From positions 1-64,000 of the forward strand of contig CANQPS010000010.1 in NCBI GenBank assembly GCA_947625785.1: a stretch of DNA of 64,000 bases, in the 5' to 3' direction. The notes beneath the pieces were generated by a model. The model was not told the origin of the DNA and ran no database searches. It was given only the letters and a program-made list of their open reading frames with translations. How positions within the stretch are numbered: the first letter of the stretch is position 1; the number at the start of each line of letters is the position of its first letter. Below are positions 36,598 to 45,790 of this stretch, piece after piece. This DNA is from an uncultured Clostridia bacterium. Its GTDB lineage: Bacteria > Bacillota > Clostridia > Oscillospirales > Acutalibacteraceae. Made by a program: the position numbers and the translations under genes.

Positions 36598-37248
36598 ATG
36601 AGGAAATACTTAATTTTTTTATTGTTATTAGTATTATTTACAAGCGGCTGTCAGGATAACGCTGATAATAACAGTAATATTGATAGCGGCGATAGTTCTT
36701 ACAATTCTGTTGTATCAGATAAAAATAATGATAATATAATAATTGATATAGATGAAAGCTCTCTTATAAAATTTAATTCGCCGAATTCGTCAATATATAA
36801 TAAATTTAAGCCTGTTTTTCAAGAGGCAGATGACGGCAAAACAATAATAGCAAACTACTATAACGATAATAATAAACTTGTAGCATCTGTATATTATAAT
36901 ACAAATGTCCAAGAGTATATTTATAATGATGATATGACATTAAATAAATTAGCTGTTTTTAATTCTAAGGGTGAATATGGCGGGGTTATAGAATTCAAAT
37001 ATAATAATAAATTATTATGCGTAGGTCAGTATATATATTCAAAAGAAAATGCCCTTATAGAATATCAAACCTTTGAATACGACCAAAATAATAATGTGAT
37101 AAAAGAAAATACCTATGATGAAAATAATAATCTCAGCTATTACAATATATATGAATATGACGAAAATAAAAATAAAATCGGAAGTGCAAATTATGATGCC
37201 AATGGCAACTATATAACCGGTGAGGGAACCTTATATATAAAAAAATGA
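36598..37248 (+). CDS. Putative lipoprotein with YD-like repeats
   Basis: This 216-residue exported protein has a signal peptide ending LFTSGC, a plausible lipobox with Cys18. An Asn/Ser/Asp-rich spacer follows. The C-terminal half repeats a Tyr/Asn/Asp pattern (YNDDMTLNKLAVFNSKGEY, FEYDQNNNVIKENTYDENNN, YEYDENKNKIGSANYDANGN) that resembles YD/RHS-type beta repeats. No enzyme domain is seen; the function is unknown, perhaps cell-surface binding. AAAGGGG precedes ATG 36598, and it has its own terminator. Confidence 0.75.
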   Translation: MRKYLIFLLLLVLFTSGCQDNADNNSNIDSGDSSYNSVVSDKNNDNIIIDIDESSLIKFNSPNSSIYNKFKPVFQEADDGKTIIANYYNDNNKLVASVYYNTNVQEYIYNDDMTLNKLAVFNSKGEYGGVIEFKYNNKLLCVGQYIYSKENALIEYQTFEYDQNNNVIKENTYDENNNLSYYNIYEYDENKNKIGSANYDANGNYITGEGTLYIKK

Positions 37249-37282
37249 AAATAATTTATAAATATTTATTTCAATCACAGTG

Positions 37283-37326
37283 CCAATCTTTTAAGCATAT
37301 AATGCTATAAAAGATTGGTTTATTTT
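37283..37326 (+). terminator. Terminator of the lipoprotein gene
   Basis: CCAATCTTTTA pairs with TAAAAGATTGG, followed by TTTATTTT. Confidence 0.75.
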
Positions 37327-37349
37327 AATGTTAAGGGGGTGTATAGGTT

Positions 37350-37589
37350 GTGAGTAAATCATTAATAATGGTAACAAATATAACACAAGCTATGAAAGGA
37401 AAAAGTATTTTATTAAGAAACGGAATAAGAGCCGATATAGTAAGAACACCAAACAGAAGTGAAATGCATAGCTGCGGATACAGTATATATGTGCCTTATA
37501 AGACGGACGAGGCAGAAAAAATATTAAATCAGTATGGAGTGAAGATTATAGGCAGAACGGAGAGGGTTGGTGGAGATGATTTATCTTGA
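37350..37589 (+). CDS. DUF3343-family protein
   Basis: This 79-residue protein matches DUF3343: a short alpha/beta domain with RTPNRSEMHSCGYSIYV carrying the conserved Cys. Such proteins are thought to bind or relay sulfur or selenium and are often coded beside class V aminotransferases. That is the case here: its 3' end overlaps the next gene by 14 bases. GTG 37350 follows AAGGGGGTGTATAG. No selD or yedF lies nearby, so a selenium role is not proven. Confidence 0.8.
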   Translation: MSKSLIMVTNITQAMKGKSILLRNGIRADIVRTPNRSEMHSCGYSIYVPYKTDEAEKILNQYGVKIIGRTERVGGDDLS

Positions 37590-38709
37590 CAATAGTGCTA
37601 CCACTTTTCCAAAGCCATTAAGCGTTGTACAAGCGATGAATGAAGCTACGAGATATTTTGGAGCAAATCCCGGCAGGGGCGGATATGCATTAGCAATAAG
37701 AGCATCAGAAGAAATGTACAAATCCAGACGAGTATTAGCAGAGTTTTTTAATACACAATCGGAGGAAAATGTAGTATTTACACTTAACTGCACACAAGCC
37801 ATAAATATGGTATTGAAAGGATTTTTAAAAAGTGGGGACCATGTAGTGGTATCCTGTTTGGAGCATAATGCAGTAATGCGTCCATTAAAAGTTTTAGAAA
37901 GTAAAGGGATAAGTTATACGGTAGCCGATATAGTGCCTTATAATAATGATGAAACTATGAATAATTTTAGGAAAGCAATCAATATACATACAAAATTATT
38001 TGTATGTACACACGCTTCAAATGTATTAGGATACAGAATGCCGATAGAGAGATTAACAGCTATGGCACATCAATATGGTATAATGATGTTGGTAGATGCT
38101 GCACAATCGGCTGGTGTATTTTCGATAGATATATTGGATAGTGGGATAGATTTTCTTTGCGGAGCCGGTCATAAAGGATTATACGGAACTATGGGGGTGG
38201 GTTTCTTAATAACGGATAAGTCCGAATTATTGGAAACTATTATAGAAGGCGGAACGGGAAGTAATTCAATATCATTTGAACAGCCTAATATTATGCCGGA
38301 TAAATTTGAAAGCGGTACTCCAAATCTTGCCGGGGTAGTAGCTTTAAGATATGGTGTACAGTTTGTCAAAAGCAAAGAAACTGAACGAATATATAACCAC
38401 GAATTTAATTTAATAAATAGTCTATATAATAATTTGTCCAAAAATCCAAAGATAAGGCTATATACTCCGCCATTGGAATATGGAAAAATAGCCCCTGTAT
38501 TATCATTTAACATTAATGGATACGACAGTGAAACAGTAGCAGAAATTTTAAGTAAAAACAATATTGCGGTAAGAGCAGGACTGCATTGTGCACCTTTGGC
38601 ACATAAGTTTATTGAAACAGAAAAAACCGGAACAGTTAGAATATCGCCGTCTGTATTCACAACACAAAAAGAAATAATGTATCTTGAAAGAGTAATATCA
38701 AAAATTTAA
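37576..38709 (+). CDS. Cysteine desulfurase family protein (class V aminotransferase)
   Basis: This 377-residue PLP enzyme has MIYLDNSATTFPKP at the start, the PLP lysine in GAGHKGLYGTMG and the catalytic Cys in RAGLHCAP. It would release sulfur (or selenium) from cysteine (or selenocysteine). It fits the TIGR01977-type subgroup found with DUF3343 rather than IscS or SufS of cluster assembly, since no isc or suf genes are near. ATG 37576 lies nine bases behind AGAGGG, inside the DUF3343 gene. Confidence 0.88.
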   Translation: MIYLDNSATTFPKPLSVVQAMNEATRYFGANPGRGGYALAIRASEEMYKSRRVLAEFFNTQSEENVVFTLNCTQAINMVLKGFLKSGDHVVVSCLEHNAVMRPLKVLESKGISYTVADIVPYNNDETMNNFRKAINIHTKLFVCTHASNVLGYRMPIERLTAMAHQYGIMMLVDAAQSAGVFSIDILDSGIDFLCGAGHKGLYGTMGVGFLITDKSELLETIIEGGTGSNSISFEQPNIMPDKFESGTPNLAGVVALRYGVQFVKSKETERIYNHEFNLINSLYNNLSKNPKIRLYTPPLEYGKIAPVLSFNINGYDSETVAEILSKNNIAVRAGLHCAPLAHKFIETEKTGTVRISPSVFTTQKEIMYLERVISKI

Positions 38710-38728
38710 ATTAATTTCAAAAAAATCT

Positions 38729-38756
38729 TTGCATAACTCAAACTATATGGTAAAAT
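38729..38756 (+). promoter_or_regulatory. Sigma-A promoter of cdaA-cdaR
   Basis: TTGCAT (38729-38734), 16 bases, TAAAAT (38751-38756), 67 bases before cdaA. Confidence 0.55.
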
Positions 38757-38823
38757 GATTAAAGAGGATATTTTTGTTTTGTGTAATATGGATATGATGT
38801 GAAAAAATAAGGGGGAGATAACG

Positions 38824-39717
38824 GTGCTTCAATTTTTAAGCAACGGTGTGCAAGGGTTTATAGCACTTATGAAAACTTTTCAAATTACAGATGCAATAGA
38901 TATATTTGTAATATCGTTTCTGATTTATAATATAATAAAGCTAATCAGAGAAACAAGAGCCGAACAACTTATAAAAGGACTTATTATTCTTGCAGCAGCG
39001 TACTTTTTGTCATATCAACTTAGTCTGAAAATGGTAAGTAAACTTTTCACTAATTTCCTGCAAATAGGATTAATAGCTGTTTTGGTAGTATTCCAGCCTG
39101 AATTAAGACGAGCATTAGAAAGAATAGGAACAAGCAGTATTACTAAATATATGGCAATTCCTACATCATCAACGAATTATGATGATATGGAAATGGCACA
39201 ACGCAAATGTATTAATGCAGTGGTTAATGCGGCATCGGAATTTAATAAATCAAAAACGGGAGCATTGATAGTATTTGAACGAGAAACAAAATTAGGCGAG
39301 ATAATAAGCACAGGTACAATTATAAGTGCTGCCCCTACACCCCCTATAATAGGAAATATATTTTTTAATAAAGCACCTTTGCACGATGGTGCTATGATTA
39401 TGAAAAATGGTGTAATATATGCGGCGGGTTGTATATTGCCGCTTACAAAAAATAACAACATAAGTATCGATTTGGGGACAAGACATAGAGCAGCACTTGG
39501 AGTTAGTGAAATATCAGATGCTGTTGTGGTTGTAGTATCTGAGGAAACAGGAACAATATCATTAGTTGTAAACGGTCAAATTACAAGGAATTATACTAAG
39601 GAAACTTTACAGAATACCTTAGAAGATTATTTGATACCGAAAAAAGAAGAAACCAATGAGAAAAAAATTCCTTTTATTTCTATAATAAGGAGAAATAAAA
39701 ATGAAAAAGATAAGTGA
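38824..39717 (+). CDS. cdaA: Diadenylate cyclase CdaA
   Basis: This 297-residue membrane enzyme makes the second messenger c-di-AMP from two ATP. Three N-terminal membrane helices (about 18-90) precede the DAC domain with the catalytic DGA (LHDGAMIM) and GTRHRAALG motifs. The start is GTG 38824 behind GGGGGAG. It overlaps cdaR by 17 bases. The third usual member of the operon, glmM, is not next. Confidence 0.94.
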   Translation: MLQFLSNGVQGFIALMKTFQITDAIDIFVISFLIYNIIKLIRETRAEQLIKGLIILAAAYFLSYQLSLKMVSKLFTNFLQIGLIAVLVVFQPELRRALERIGTSSITKYMAIPTSSTNYDDMEMAQRKCINAVVNAASEFNKSKTGALIVFERETKLGEIISTGTIISAAPTPPIIGNIFFNKAPLHDGAMIMKNGVIYAAGCILPLTKNNNISIDLGTRHRAALGVSEISDAVVVVVSEETGTISLVVNGQITRNYTKETLQNTLEDYLIPKKEETNEKKIPFISIIRRNKNEKDK

Positions 39718-41002
39718 TTTTAAATTATTTCAAGGCGGTTTGTTTAGGAATAATAAATTTGTTATGATTTTTTCGGTCGTAGTGGCATTTATTATTTGGG
39801 TAATAGTGGCGTCTTCCTCGCAAGAGGAAATTGTTGCAACAATTACAAATATTCCTGTAAAAATTGAGTTATCCAGTGACGCCAAAGATGAAGGGTTAAT
39901 CGTATTCGGAAGTGATAATCTAAAAGCTGAAGTATCAATATCAGGAAGCAGATTGACTGTTGGTTCTGTTGTAAGTAATGATATAGAAATAGTTGCACAA
40001 GCAAATTCAATTACAATGCCGGGCAACTATCCGATACAATTAACAGCAAGAAAGGTAGATAATAATAAAAATTTTAATATAAATTCAACGGTTACACCAT
40101 CATTTATAACAGTGATGGTCGACAGAAATCGGGAAATAGAACTTGATGTTAAAAATCTGATACAATACAGCATAGATGATAATTATTATGCACCAACTCC
40201 AACAATATCTGAACCGAAAGTCAAAATATCAGGGCCGGAAAGTATAATTTCCCAAATAGACCACGTTGCAGCCGTTGGAATGATAGGTGATAATCTTACT
40301 AAAACAACAAGCATAAACGCACAACTTGTATTTTATGATAAATATGGCGAGGTTATAACAAGCGATTATATAGTATCAAGTGCAACAGAAGTAACGGTTA
40401 CAGTACAGGTTTTAGAAAAAACAAGATTAAATTTGACAGTTGATTTATTAAATAAACCATCATCGCTGCCTATAAGTTCGGATTGGATAAATATAGAGCC
40501 ATCAAGTATAGAGGTAGCAGTTAGTGAGGATAAGGTAGAAAATCTCTCTCCTATAAATTTAGGTTCAATAGATTTGTCAACAGTTACAATGTCGGGCGGG
40601 GAATATATATTTGATATAATATTGCCTGTCGGCTGTAAAAATTTAAGTACTGAATATGAAAAAGCAATCGTAAAAATAGATATGAGCAAAATGTCAATAA
40701 AAACATTTTCGATTGAAACATTCAAAATAAGTAATATTCCAAAAGATAAAAAAGCGGAATGTACAACATCAAAATTATCTGTAACCGTTATAGGCTTAAA
40801 AGATGATATAGAAAAATTGACGAGTAATCAGATAATGGCACAAATAGATATATCAAACATTCCTGAAAATTTAGGACATACAGAAGTGCCTGTTGATATT
40901 ATTATAAATGGAAATTATGCTTGCTGGGCATACGGAAATTATACAGCAGATATATTAATATCATCAGTTCAGGATAATAACAGCAGTGCCATTGAAAATT
41001 AA
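39701..41002 (+). CDS. cdaR: CdaA regulatory protein CdaR (YbbR)
   Basis: This 433-residue protein has one N-terminal membrane helix (about 21-39) and an extracytoplasmic region of four YbbR-type beta domains. It contacts CdaA and modulates c-di-AMP synthesis in Firmicutes. Its start lies within cdaA, so expression is coupled. A strong terminator follows, so the operon ends here, before the T-box-alaS unit. Confidence 0.9.
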   Translation: MKKISDFKLFQGGLFRNNKFVMIFSVVVAFIIWVIVASSSQEEIVATITNIPVKIELSSDAKDEGLIVFGSDNLKAEVSISGSRLTVGSVVSNDIEIVAQANSITMPGNYPIQLTARKVDNNKNFNINSTVTPSFITVMVDRNREIELDVKNLIQYSIDDNYYAPTPTISEPKVKISGPESIISQIDHVAAVGMIGDNLTKTTSINAQLVFYDKYGEVITSDYIVSSATEVTVTVQVLEKTRLNLTVDLLNKPSSLPISSDWINIEPSSIEVAVSEDKVENLSPINLGSIDLSTVTMSGGEYIFDIILPVGCKNLSTEYEKAIVKIDMSKMSIKTFSIETFKISNIPKDKKAECTTSKLSVTVIGLKDDIEKLTSNQIMAQIDISNIPENLGHTEVPVDIIINGNYACWAYGNYTADILISSVQDNNSSAIEN

Positions 41003-41008
41003 TTTATT

Positions 41009-41044
41009 AAAATCAAGAGAATAAATTTATTCTCTTGATTTTTT
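41009..41044 (+). terminator. Terminator of cdaAR
   Basis: AAAATCAAGAGAATAAAT and its complement form an almost uninterrupted hairpin followed by TTTTTT. Confidence 0.88.
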
Positions 41045-41089
41045 ATAAAAAATCAAGGAAAATTTCAGGGAACTCTTTTTAATAATTAC

Positions 41090-41118
41090 TTGACATACTG
41101 ATGTATCAGTAATATAAT
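41090..41118 (+). promoter_or_regulatory. Sigma-A promoter of alaS with a palindrome in the spacer
   Basis: TTGACA (41090-41095), 17 bases, TATAAT (41113-41118) is a perfect consensus. The spacer is a palindrome, TACTGAT-GT-ATCAGTA (41096-41111), placed as a repressor operator would be. Confidence 0.8.
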
Positions 41119-41124
41119 AAGTCT

Positions 41125-41362
41125 GAAATTTATATTTTAAAACTAACAGTGATAAGATTAAATATAGTATGGTCTATAAGAGAGAAGGTTCCATAGGCTG
41201 AAAGACTTTCAGACATAAATATTATATGGGCAAACTTGGAGTTAGAGCGTTTAGTCAGCGTTAAAGGACTTTTAAAGCGGCATTTTGTAACAAATGCAAA
41301 TTGGGTGGTACCACGGAATTTCCGTCCCATAGTTCATTGGGATAGTAATTCCGTTTTTGTTA
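41125..41362 (+). promoter_or_regulatory. T-box riboswitch (alanine)
   Basis: The alaS leader carries the T-box hallmark TGGGTGGTACCACGG (41302-41316), an apical stem I motif GGCTGAAAG near 41197 and an AGAGAG bulge before it. GCA at 41230-41232, followed by A, is the likely specifier codon and means alanine. The final hairpin GGAATT...AATTCC with GTTTTTGTT (about 41313-41360) is the terminator. Uncharged tRNA-Ala pairing with the specifier and the T-box bulge would prevent it and switch alaS on. Confidence 0.92.
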
Positions 41363-41390
41363 TTTATTTATAAAAGAGGAGAGATTTATT

Positions 41391-44033
41391 ATGAAGTGGA
41401 CAGGGCTTAATGATTTAAGAGAAAAATATTTGTCATTTTTTGAAAGTAAGGGACATTTAAGATTACAAAGTTTTCCGTTGATACCAAGAGATGATAAAAG
41501 TTTACTGCTTATCAATTCGGGAATGGCTCCTATGAAAAAGTATTTTACAGGTGAAGTTACACCGCCAAGAAAAAGAGTTACTACTTGCCAAAAATGTATC
41601 AGAACACCTGATATTGAAAGAGTTGGTATAACGGCTCGTCACGGAACATATTTTGAAATGCTTGGCAATTTTTCGTTTGGAGATTATTTCAAGCACGAGG
41701 CGACTGCTTGGGCTTGGGAATTTTGTACGCAAGTTCTCGAAATGCCAAAAGATAAAATTTGGATTTCCATTTATGAGAATGATGAACAAACAAAAGATAT
41801 TTGGACAAAAGAAGTTGGTGTTGATGAATCACATATCGTTAAATTAGGTAAAAAAGATAATTTCTGGGAACACGGTTCGGGACCTTGCGGACCTTGCTCG
41901 GAATTATATTTTGACAGGGGTGAAAAATATGGTTGTGGTTTGCCAACTTGCGGCGTAGGTTGTGATTGTGACAGATATGTAGAATTTTGGAATTTGGTAT
42001 TTACACAATTTGATAATGATGGCAACGGTAATTATACGCCTCTCGCACACCCAAATATTGATACGGGTATGGGACTTGAAAGACTTGCTTGTATAATGCA
42101 GGGTGTTGATAACCTATTCCTTGTCGATACGGTGCAGAATATAATGAAAAAGGTCAGTGAATTAACAGGGGTTCAGTATGGAAACAGTGAAAAAACAGAT
42201 ATATCACTTAGGGTTATTACTGATCATATCAGAAGTACAACATTTATGATAGGTGATGGCGTAATGCCATCTAATGAGGGCAGAGGATATGTACTTCGCA
42301 GATTATTAAGGAGAGCTGCAAGACATGGAAAAATTTTGGGTATTCGTAAACCTTTCCTATACAAAGTTTGCGAAACAGTAATCAATGAAAATAAACTTGC
42401 TTACCCTGAACTCGAAGATAAAAAAGAACTTATTACAAAAGTAATAATGGTTGAAGAAGAAAATTTTTCAAAAACTATTGACCAAGGTATGCAATTATTA
42501 TCACAAATTATTGAAAAGGCAGAAACAGCAAGTATTATTTCCGGTGAAGATGCGTTTAAATTAAATGATACATTTGGCTTTCCGATAGATTTAACAAAGG
42601 AAATAGTCGCAGAAAAAGGTTTGAAGATTGATGAAGAAGGTTTTTATAGACTTTTGCAGGAACAAAAAATTCGTGCAAAATCTGCAAGAAAAAATGCCGG
42701 AGCAGATGCTTGGTTAAGTGAAAGTACGGATTTAAGCGGTATTTCTGCAACAAAATTCTTGGGGTATGAACAATTCGATTGTGATGCAAAAGTAGTTGGA
42801 ATTATTAAAAATGGTGAAAGAGTAGAATTTGCCGGTGAGGGTGATGAAATTGTATTGGTACTTGACCAAACAACATTTTATGCCGAAAGCGGCGGACAAA
42901 TCGGTGATACCGGTATTATAAAAACTGCATCAGCCGAAATTAATGTTAAAGGTACTGTAAAAGACCACTCCGGAATTTTCTTACACCACGCAGTAATCGC
43001 AAACGGTACTATTGAATGTAATGAAAATGTTAAGGTAAATGTGAATTCTGAACGCAGAATGGCTATAATGAGAAATCATACATCAGCACATATTTTACAG
43101 GCAAGTTTAAGAAAAATTTTAGGAACTCATATCGAACAAGCCGGACAGCTTGTAGATGAAGAAAGAGTTAGATTTGACTTTACGCATTTTTCAGCGTTGA
43201 CAACTGAAGAATTGGCAAAAGTAGAACAACTCGTAAATGAAATCATTTTCAAGGCAATAAAAGTTACTATGAAGGAAATGCCTATCGAAGAAGCTAAAAA
43301 ACTTGGTGCTATGGCATTATTTGGTGAAAAATATGGTGATATAGTCAGAGTAGTATCAGTGGGAGATTTTTCGATAGAGTTCTGCGGAGGTACTCATATA
43401 GATAATACTTCAAAAATAGGTTTGTTTAAAATAGTATCTGAAAATTCTGTTGCATCGGGTATAAGAAGAATAGAGGCAGTAACCGGAACAGGTGTATTAA
43501 GATTATTAAATAATTCTCTTAATTCAATATCCAATGTTGCAAATATCTTAAAAATTAATAATGTTCACGAATTGATTAAGGGCTGTGAAATATTAATCGC
43601 AGAAAATAAAAGAAAAGATAAGGAAATAGAAAGTCTTACGGCAAGAATTGCTAATTCAAATGTTGAAACACTTTTTAGAAATTCAAAACTCGAAAAGGGT
43701 ATAAGAATTATAATGGCGGCATTTTCGTCAACAACGGCAGATGAGTTACGCAGTATGTGTGATACAGCAGTAGAAAAAGCTCCTTGTGGCGTAGTATTGC
43801 TCGTTGGAGTAAATGACGGCAAAGGTGTTATGACAGTATGCTGCGGTAAAGAAGCAATTAAACGAGGAGCAAATGCAGGAAAAATAGTTAAAGAAGTTGC
43901 CAAAATAGCCGGCGGAAACGGCGGCGGTAAACCACAAATGGCTATGGCAGGTATTAAAGACCTTACAAAAATAGATGAGGCTATGCTCGCTGCAAAAGAT
44001 ATTATACTAAATATGGTATCAGATGAAGAATAA
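41391..44033 (+). CDS. alaS: Alanyl-tRNA synthetase
   Basis: This 880-residue synthetase charges tRNA-Ala. The class II catalytic domain starts at once (LRLQSFPLIP, ERVGITARHGTYFEMLGNFS). The editing domain has HTSAH and CGGTH zinc motifs. A C-terminal oligomerisation/C-Ala domain ends AGGNGGGKPQMAMAG. Full length and intact. It is controlled by the T-box leader directly upstream and starts behind AGAGGAGAG. Confidence 0.96.
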   Translation: MKWTGLNDLREKYLSFFESKGHLRLQSFPLIPRDDKSLLLINSGMAPMKKYFTGEVTPPRKRVTTCQKCIRTPDIERVGITARHGTYFEMLGNFSFGDYFKHEATAWAWEFCTQVLEMPKDKIWISIYENDEQTKDIWTKEVGVDESHIVKLGKKDNFWEHGSGPCGPCSELYFDRGEKYGCGLPTCGVGCDCDRYVEFWNLVFTQFDNDGNGNYTPLAHPNIDTGMGLERLACIMQGVDNLFLVDTVQNIMKKVSELTGVQYGNSEKTDISLRVITDHIRSTTFMIGDGVMPSNEGRGYVLRRLLRRAARHGKILGIRKPFLYKVCETVINENKLAYPELEDKKELITKVIMVEEENFSKTIDQGMQLLSQIIEKAETASIISGEDAFKLNDTFGFPIDLTKEIVAEKGLKIDEEGFYRLLQEQKIRAKSARKNAGADAWLSESTDLSGISATKFLGYEQFDCDAKVVGIIKNGERVEFAGEGDEIVLVLDQTTFYAESGGQIGDTGIIKTASAEINVKGTVKDHSGIFLHHAVIANGTIECNENVKVNVNSERRMAIMRNHTSAHILQASLRKILGTHIEQAGQLVDEERVRFDFTHFSALTTEELAKVEQLVNEIIFKAIKVTMKEMPIEEAKKLGAMALFGEKYGDIVRVVSVGDFSIEFCGGTHIDNTSKIGLFKIVSENSVASGIRRIEAVTGTGVLRLLNNSLNSISNVANILKINNVHELIKGCEILIAENKRKDKEIESLTARIANSNVETLFRNSKLEKGIRIIMAAFSSTTADELRSMCDTAVEKAPCGVVLLVGVNDGKGVMTVCCGKEAIKRGANAGKIVKEVAKIAGGNGGGKPQMAMAGIKDLTKIDEAMLAAKDIILNMVSDEE

Positions 44034-44075
44034 GAATGTTTAAATAAGTTTATTATCAAATTGTTAAAAAAATAC

Positions 44076-44104
44076 TTGCAATTAATAGGAATGTTTGATA
44101 TAAT
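44076..44104 (+). promoter_or_regulatory. Sigma-A promoter of rpmB
   Basis: TTGCAA (44076-44081), 17 bases, TATAAT (44099-44104), 39 bases before rpmB. Confidence 0.7.
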
Positions 44105-44143
44105 AGTTGTGTTATGTTATAAAACAAAAGGAGGTGCAACAAA

Positions 44144-44332
44144 ATGGCAAAGTGTGAAATTTGCAACAAGGAATTAGTGTTTGGTATTAAGGTATCTCAC
44201 TCTCACAGACGCTCAAACAGAACTTGGAAACCAAATGTAAAGCGTGTAAAGGCTGTTGTAAATGGTAGTCCAAAGAGAATTTATGCCTGCACCCGTTGTC
44301 TTCGTTCAGGAAAGGTGACAAGAGCTGTCTAA
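44144..44332 (+). CDS. rpmB: Ribosomal protein L28, zinc-binding form
   Basis: This 62-residue protein of the large ribosomal subunit starts MAKCEICNKEL; Cys4/Cys7 and Cys49/Cys52 form the zinc-binding pairs of the C+ form. A strong AAAGGAGGTG precedes the ATG. It is a single-gene unit with its own promoter and terminator. Confidence 0.96.
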   Translation: MAKCEICNKELVFGIKVSHSHRRSNRTWKPNVKRVKAVVNGSPKRIYACTRCLRSGKVTRAV

Positions 44333-44371
44333 TTTCTGACGAACAATACAGCAAAATAATTCTAAAACTTA

Positions 44372-44402
44372 GAGGAATCTATTGAAAAATAGGTTCCTTT
44401 TT
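44372..44402 (+). terminator. Terminator of rpmB
   Basis: GAGGAATCTATT-GAAA-AATAGGTTCC hairpin followed by TTTTT. Confidence 0.8.
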
Positions 44403-44428
44403 GACTGCTTAAAAGAGGGACAATTACT

Positions 44429-44956
44429 ATGAATAATTATAAAAATAATAAAATAGCAAAATTTGAAAAAGTATCACTCGATAGATTTATTAGGGATTTC
44501 AGTGATAAATTTAAGGATTATTCATTAAGCAATATACAAGAAATATATAATAGTATTAAACTGCCAAAAAGAGCAACAATAGGTTCAGCCGGATATGATT
44601 TCTATGCACCTGTGACATTTAAATTAAAAAAAGAAGAAACAATTATTATTCCAACAGGTATAAGATGTATGATAGAAGATAATTGGTTTTTGGGAATATA
44701 TCCAAGAAGCAGTTTGGGTTTTAAATATTCTTTAAGATTAAATAATACTGTCGGAATTATAGATGGTGATTATTTTTATTCTGACAATGAAGGTCATATT
44801 TTAATTAAAATAACTAATGAAAGTCCGGAAAATAAAATTTGTACAATAGAACAAGGAAATAGTTTTGTACAAGGAATATTTTTGCCTTATGGTATAACGA
44901 TAGATGATAGTTCAACACATAAAAGAAACGGCGGCTTTGGCAGTACAAATAAATAA
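44429..44956 (+). CDS. dut: dUTP diphosphatase
   Basis: This 175-residue trimeric-type dUTPase hydrolyses dUTP to dUMP and keeps uracil out of DNA. All five motifs can be traced: GSAGYDFYA, PRSSLG, GIIDGDY, NSFVQGIF and RNGGFGSTN. The last lacks the second Gly of the usual RGxGGFGSTG ending. An N-terminal extension of about 45 residues precedes motif 1. AAGAGGGACAATTACT precedes ATG 44429. Confidence 0.88.
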   Translation: MNNYKNNKIAKFEKVSLDRFIRDFSDKFKDYSLSNIQEIYNSIKLPKRATIGSAGYDFYAPVTFKLKKEETIIIPTGIRCMIEDNWFLGIYPRSSLGFKYSLRLNNTVGIIDGDYFYSDNEGHILIKITNESPENKICTIEQGNSFVQGIFLPYGITIDDSSTHKRNGGFGSTNK

Positions 44957-45033
44957 AAAATTTACTGCTTATGTAAATTTAGCCAATAGTATAGTAAAAT
45001 TCAGCTTTATTTTATAAAAATTTGTAAATTTAC

Positions 45034-45062
45034 TTGACAGATACCTTATATATAGATAAAAT
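45034..45062 (+). promoter_or_regulatory. Sigma-A promoter of the DUF1292 gene
   Basis: TTGACA (45034-45039), 17 bases, TAAAAT (45057-45062). Confidence 0.65.
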
Positions 45063-45095
45063 ATAATTAGCTACTTGAAAGGAGCGATTTTTTAT

Positions 45096-45395
45096 ATGAA
45101 TAATGAATACGAAGCAGATTTAATAACACTTACTGATGATGAGGGAACAGAATACGAATTTGAAATCCTTGATACAGTAGAACTCGATGATAAAGTTTAT
45201 TATGCTTTAATGCCTAACTTTGAGTCAGACGATGTTGAAAATGATGGAACATATTATATATTTGAGGCTTTTGAAGAAGACGGAGAACCACAACTCGCAG
45301 AAGTTGAGGACGAAGAACTTTTAGACAAATTGGCAGATATATTTGAAACCCGTTATTCAGAAATGTTTGAAGATGAAGAAGAACCACAAGAATAA
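45096..45395 (+). CDS. DUF1292-family acidic protein
   Basis: This 99-residue, strongly acidic protein matches the DUF1292 family of Firmicutes (LTDDEGTEYEFEILDTVE, then YYALMP). The function is unknown. In many Clostridia relatives lie near alaS-yrrK-type genes; here the gene is also downstream of alaS, though separated by rpmB and dut. ATG 45096 is chosen because AAAGGAG at 45078-45084 precedes it. Confidence 0.85.
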   Translation: MNNEYEADLITLTDDEGTEYEFEILDTVELDDKVYYALMPNFESDDVENDGTYYIFEAFEEDGEPQLAEVEDEELLDKLADIFETRYSEMFEDEEEPQE

Positions 45396-45466
45396 ATAAT
45401 AAATATTTCTTAAAATTCATAAAATTTCTATTTATTTTTATATGATATTGTGATATAATAATAGTG

Positions 45467-45710
45467 TAGTAAATCTTGAATAAAGTCTGCCTGTGCCGTG
45501 AAAGTGCCTATATAACCCTACAACATTTTAAATAGGGAGTTCAGTTTCGTTTCACAATTGCAGACCTCCCGCTATAACATTGTAATTTATTATAATAGTT
45601 ATATGCGGACGAAGGGAGCGTGCGTACTCGTCCGAACACCCACCTGCTTTTTTGCAGGTTATCATCGGTTCTGAACGCTCAGGCGGATTTTAATATAATT
45701 TGAAAACGGC
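45467..45710 (+). ncRNA. ssrS: Probable 6S RNA
   Basis: The intergenic sequence folds into one long interrupted rod. The closing stem CTGCCTG (45487-45493) pairs with CAGGCGG (45680-45686), and the flanking AT bases continue it. The inner arm CGTGCGTACTCGTCCGAACACCC resembles the conserved region of 6S RNA, and the AT-rich middle (45560-45605) forms the open bubble that mimics promoter DNA. A -10 TATAAT at 45454-45459 would start it near 45467. 6S RNA sequesters sigma-A RNA polymerase in stationary phase. Ends are approximate. Confidence 0.72.
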
Positions 45711-45757
45711 ATAGTTATGTAAAAATAACTCTTGTCTGTATAAACTTGAATAATATT

Positions 45758-45790
45758 AAAGACTGTTTTCGTAAAAAAACAGTCTTTTTC
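45758..45790 (+). terminator. Terminator upstream of hisH
   Basis: AAAGACTGTTTT-CG-TAAAAAAACAGTC hairpin followed by TTTTTC. It may end the 6S transcript or an extended form of it. Confidence 0.8.
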
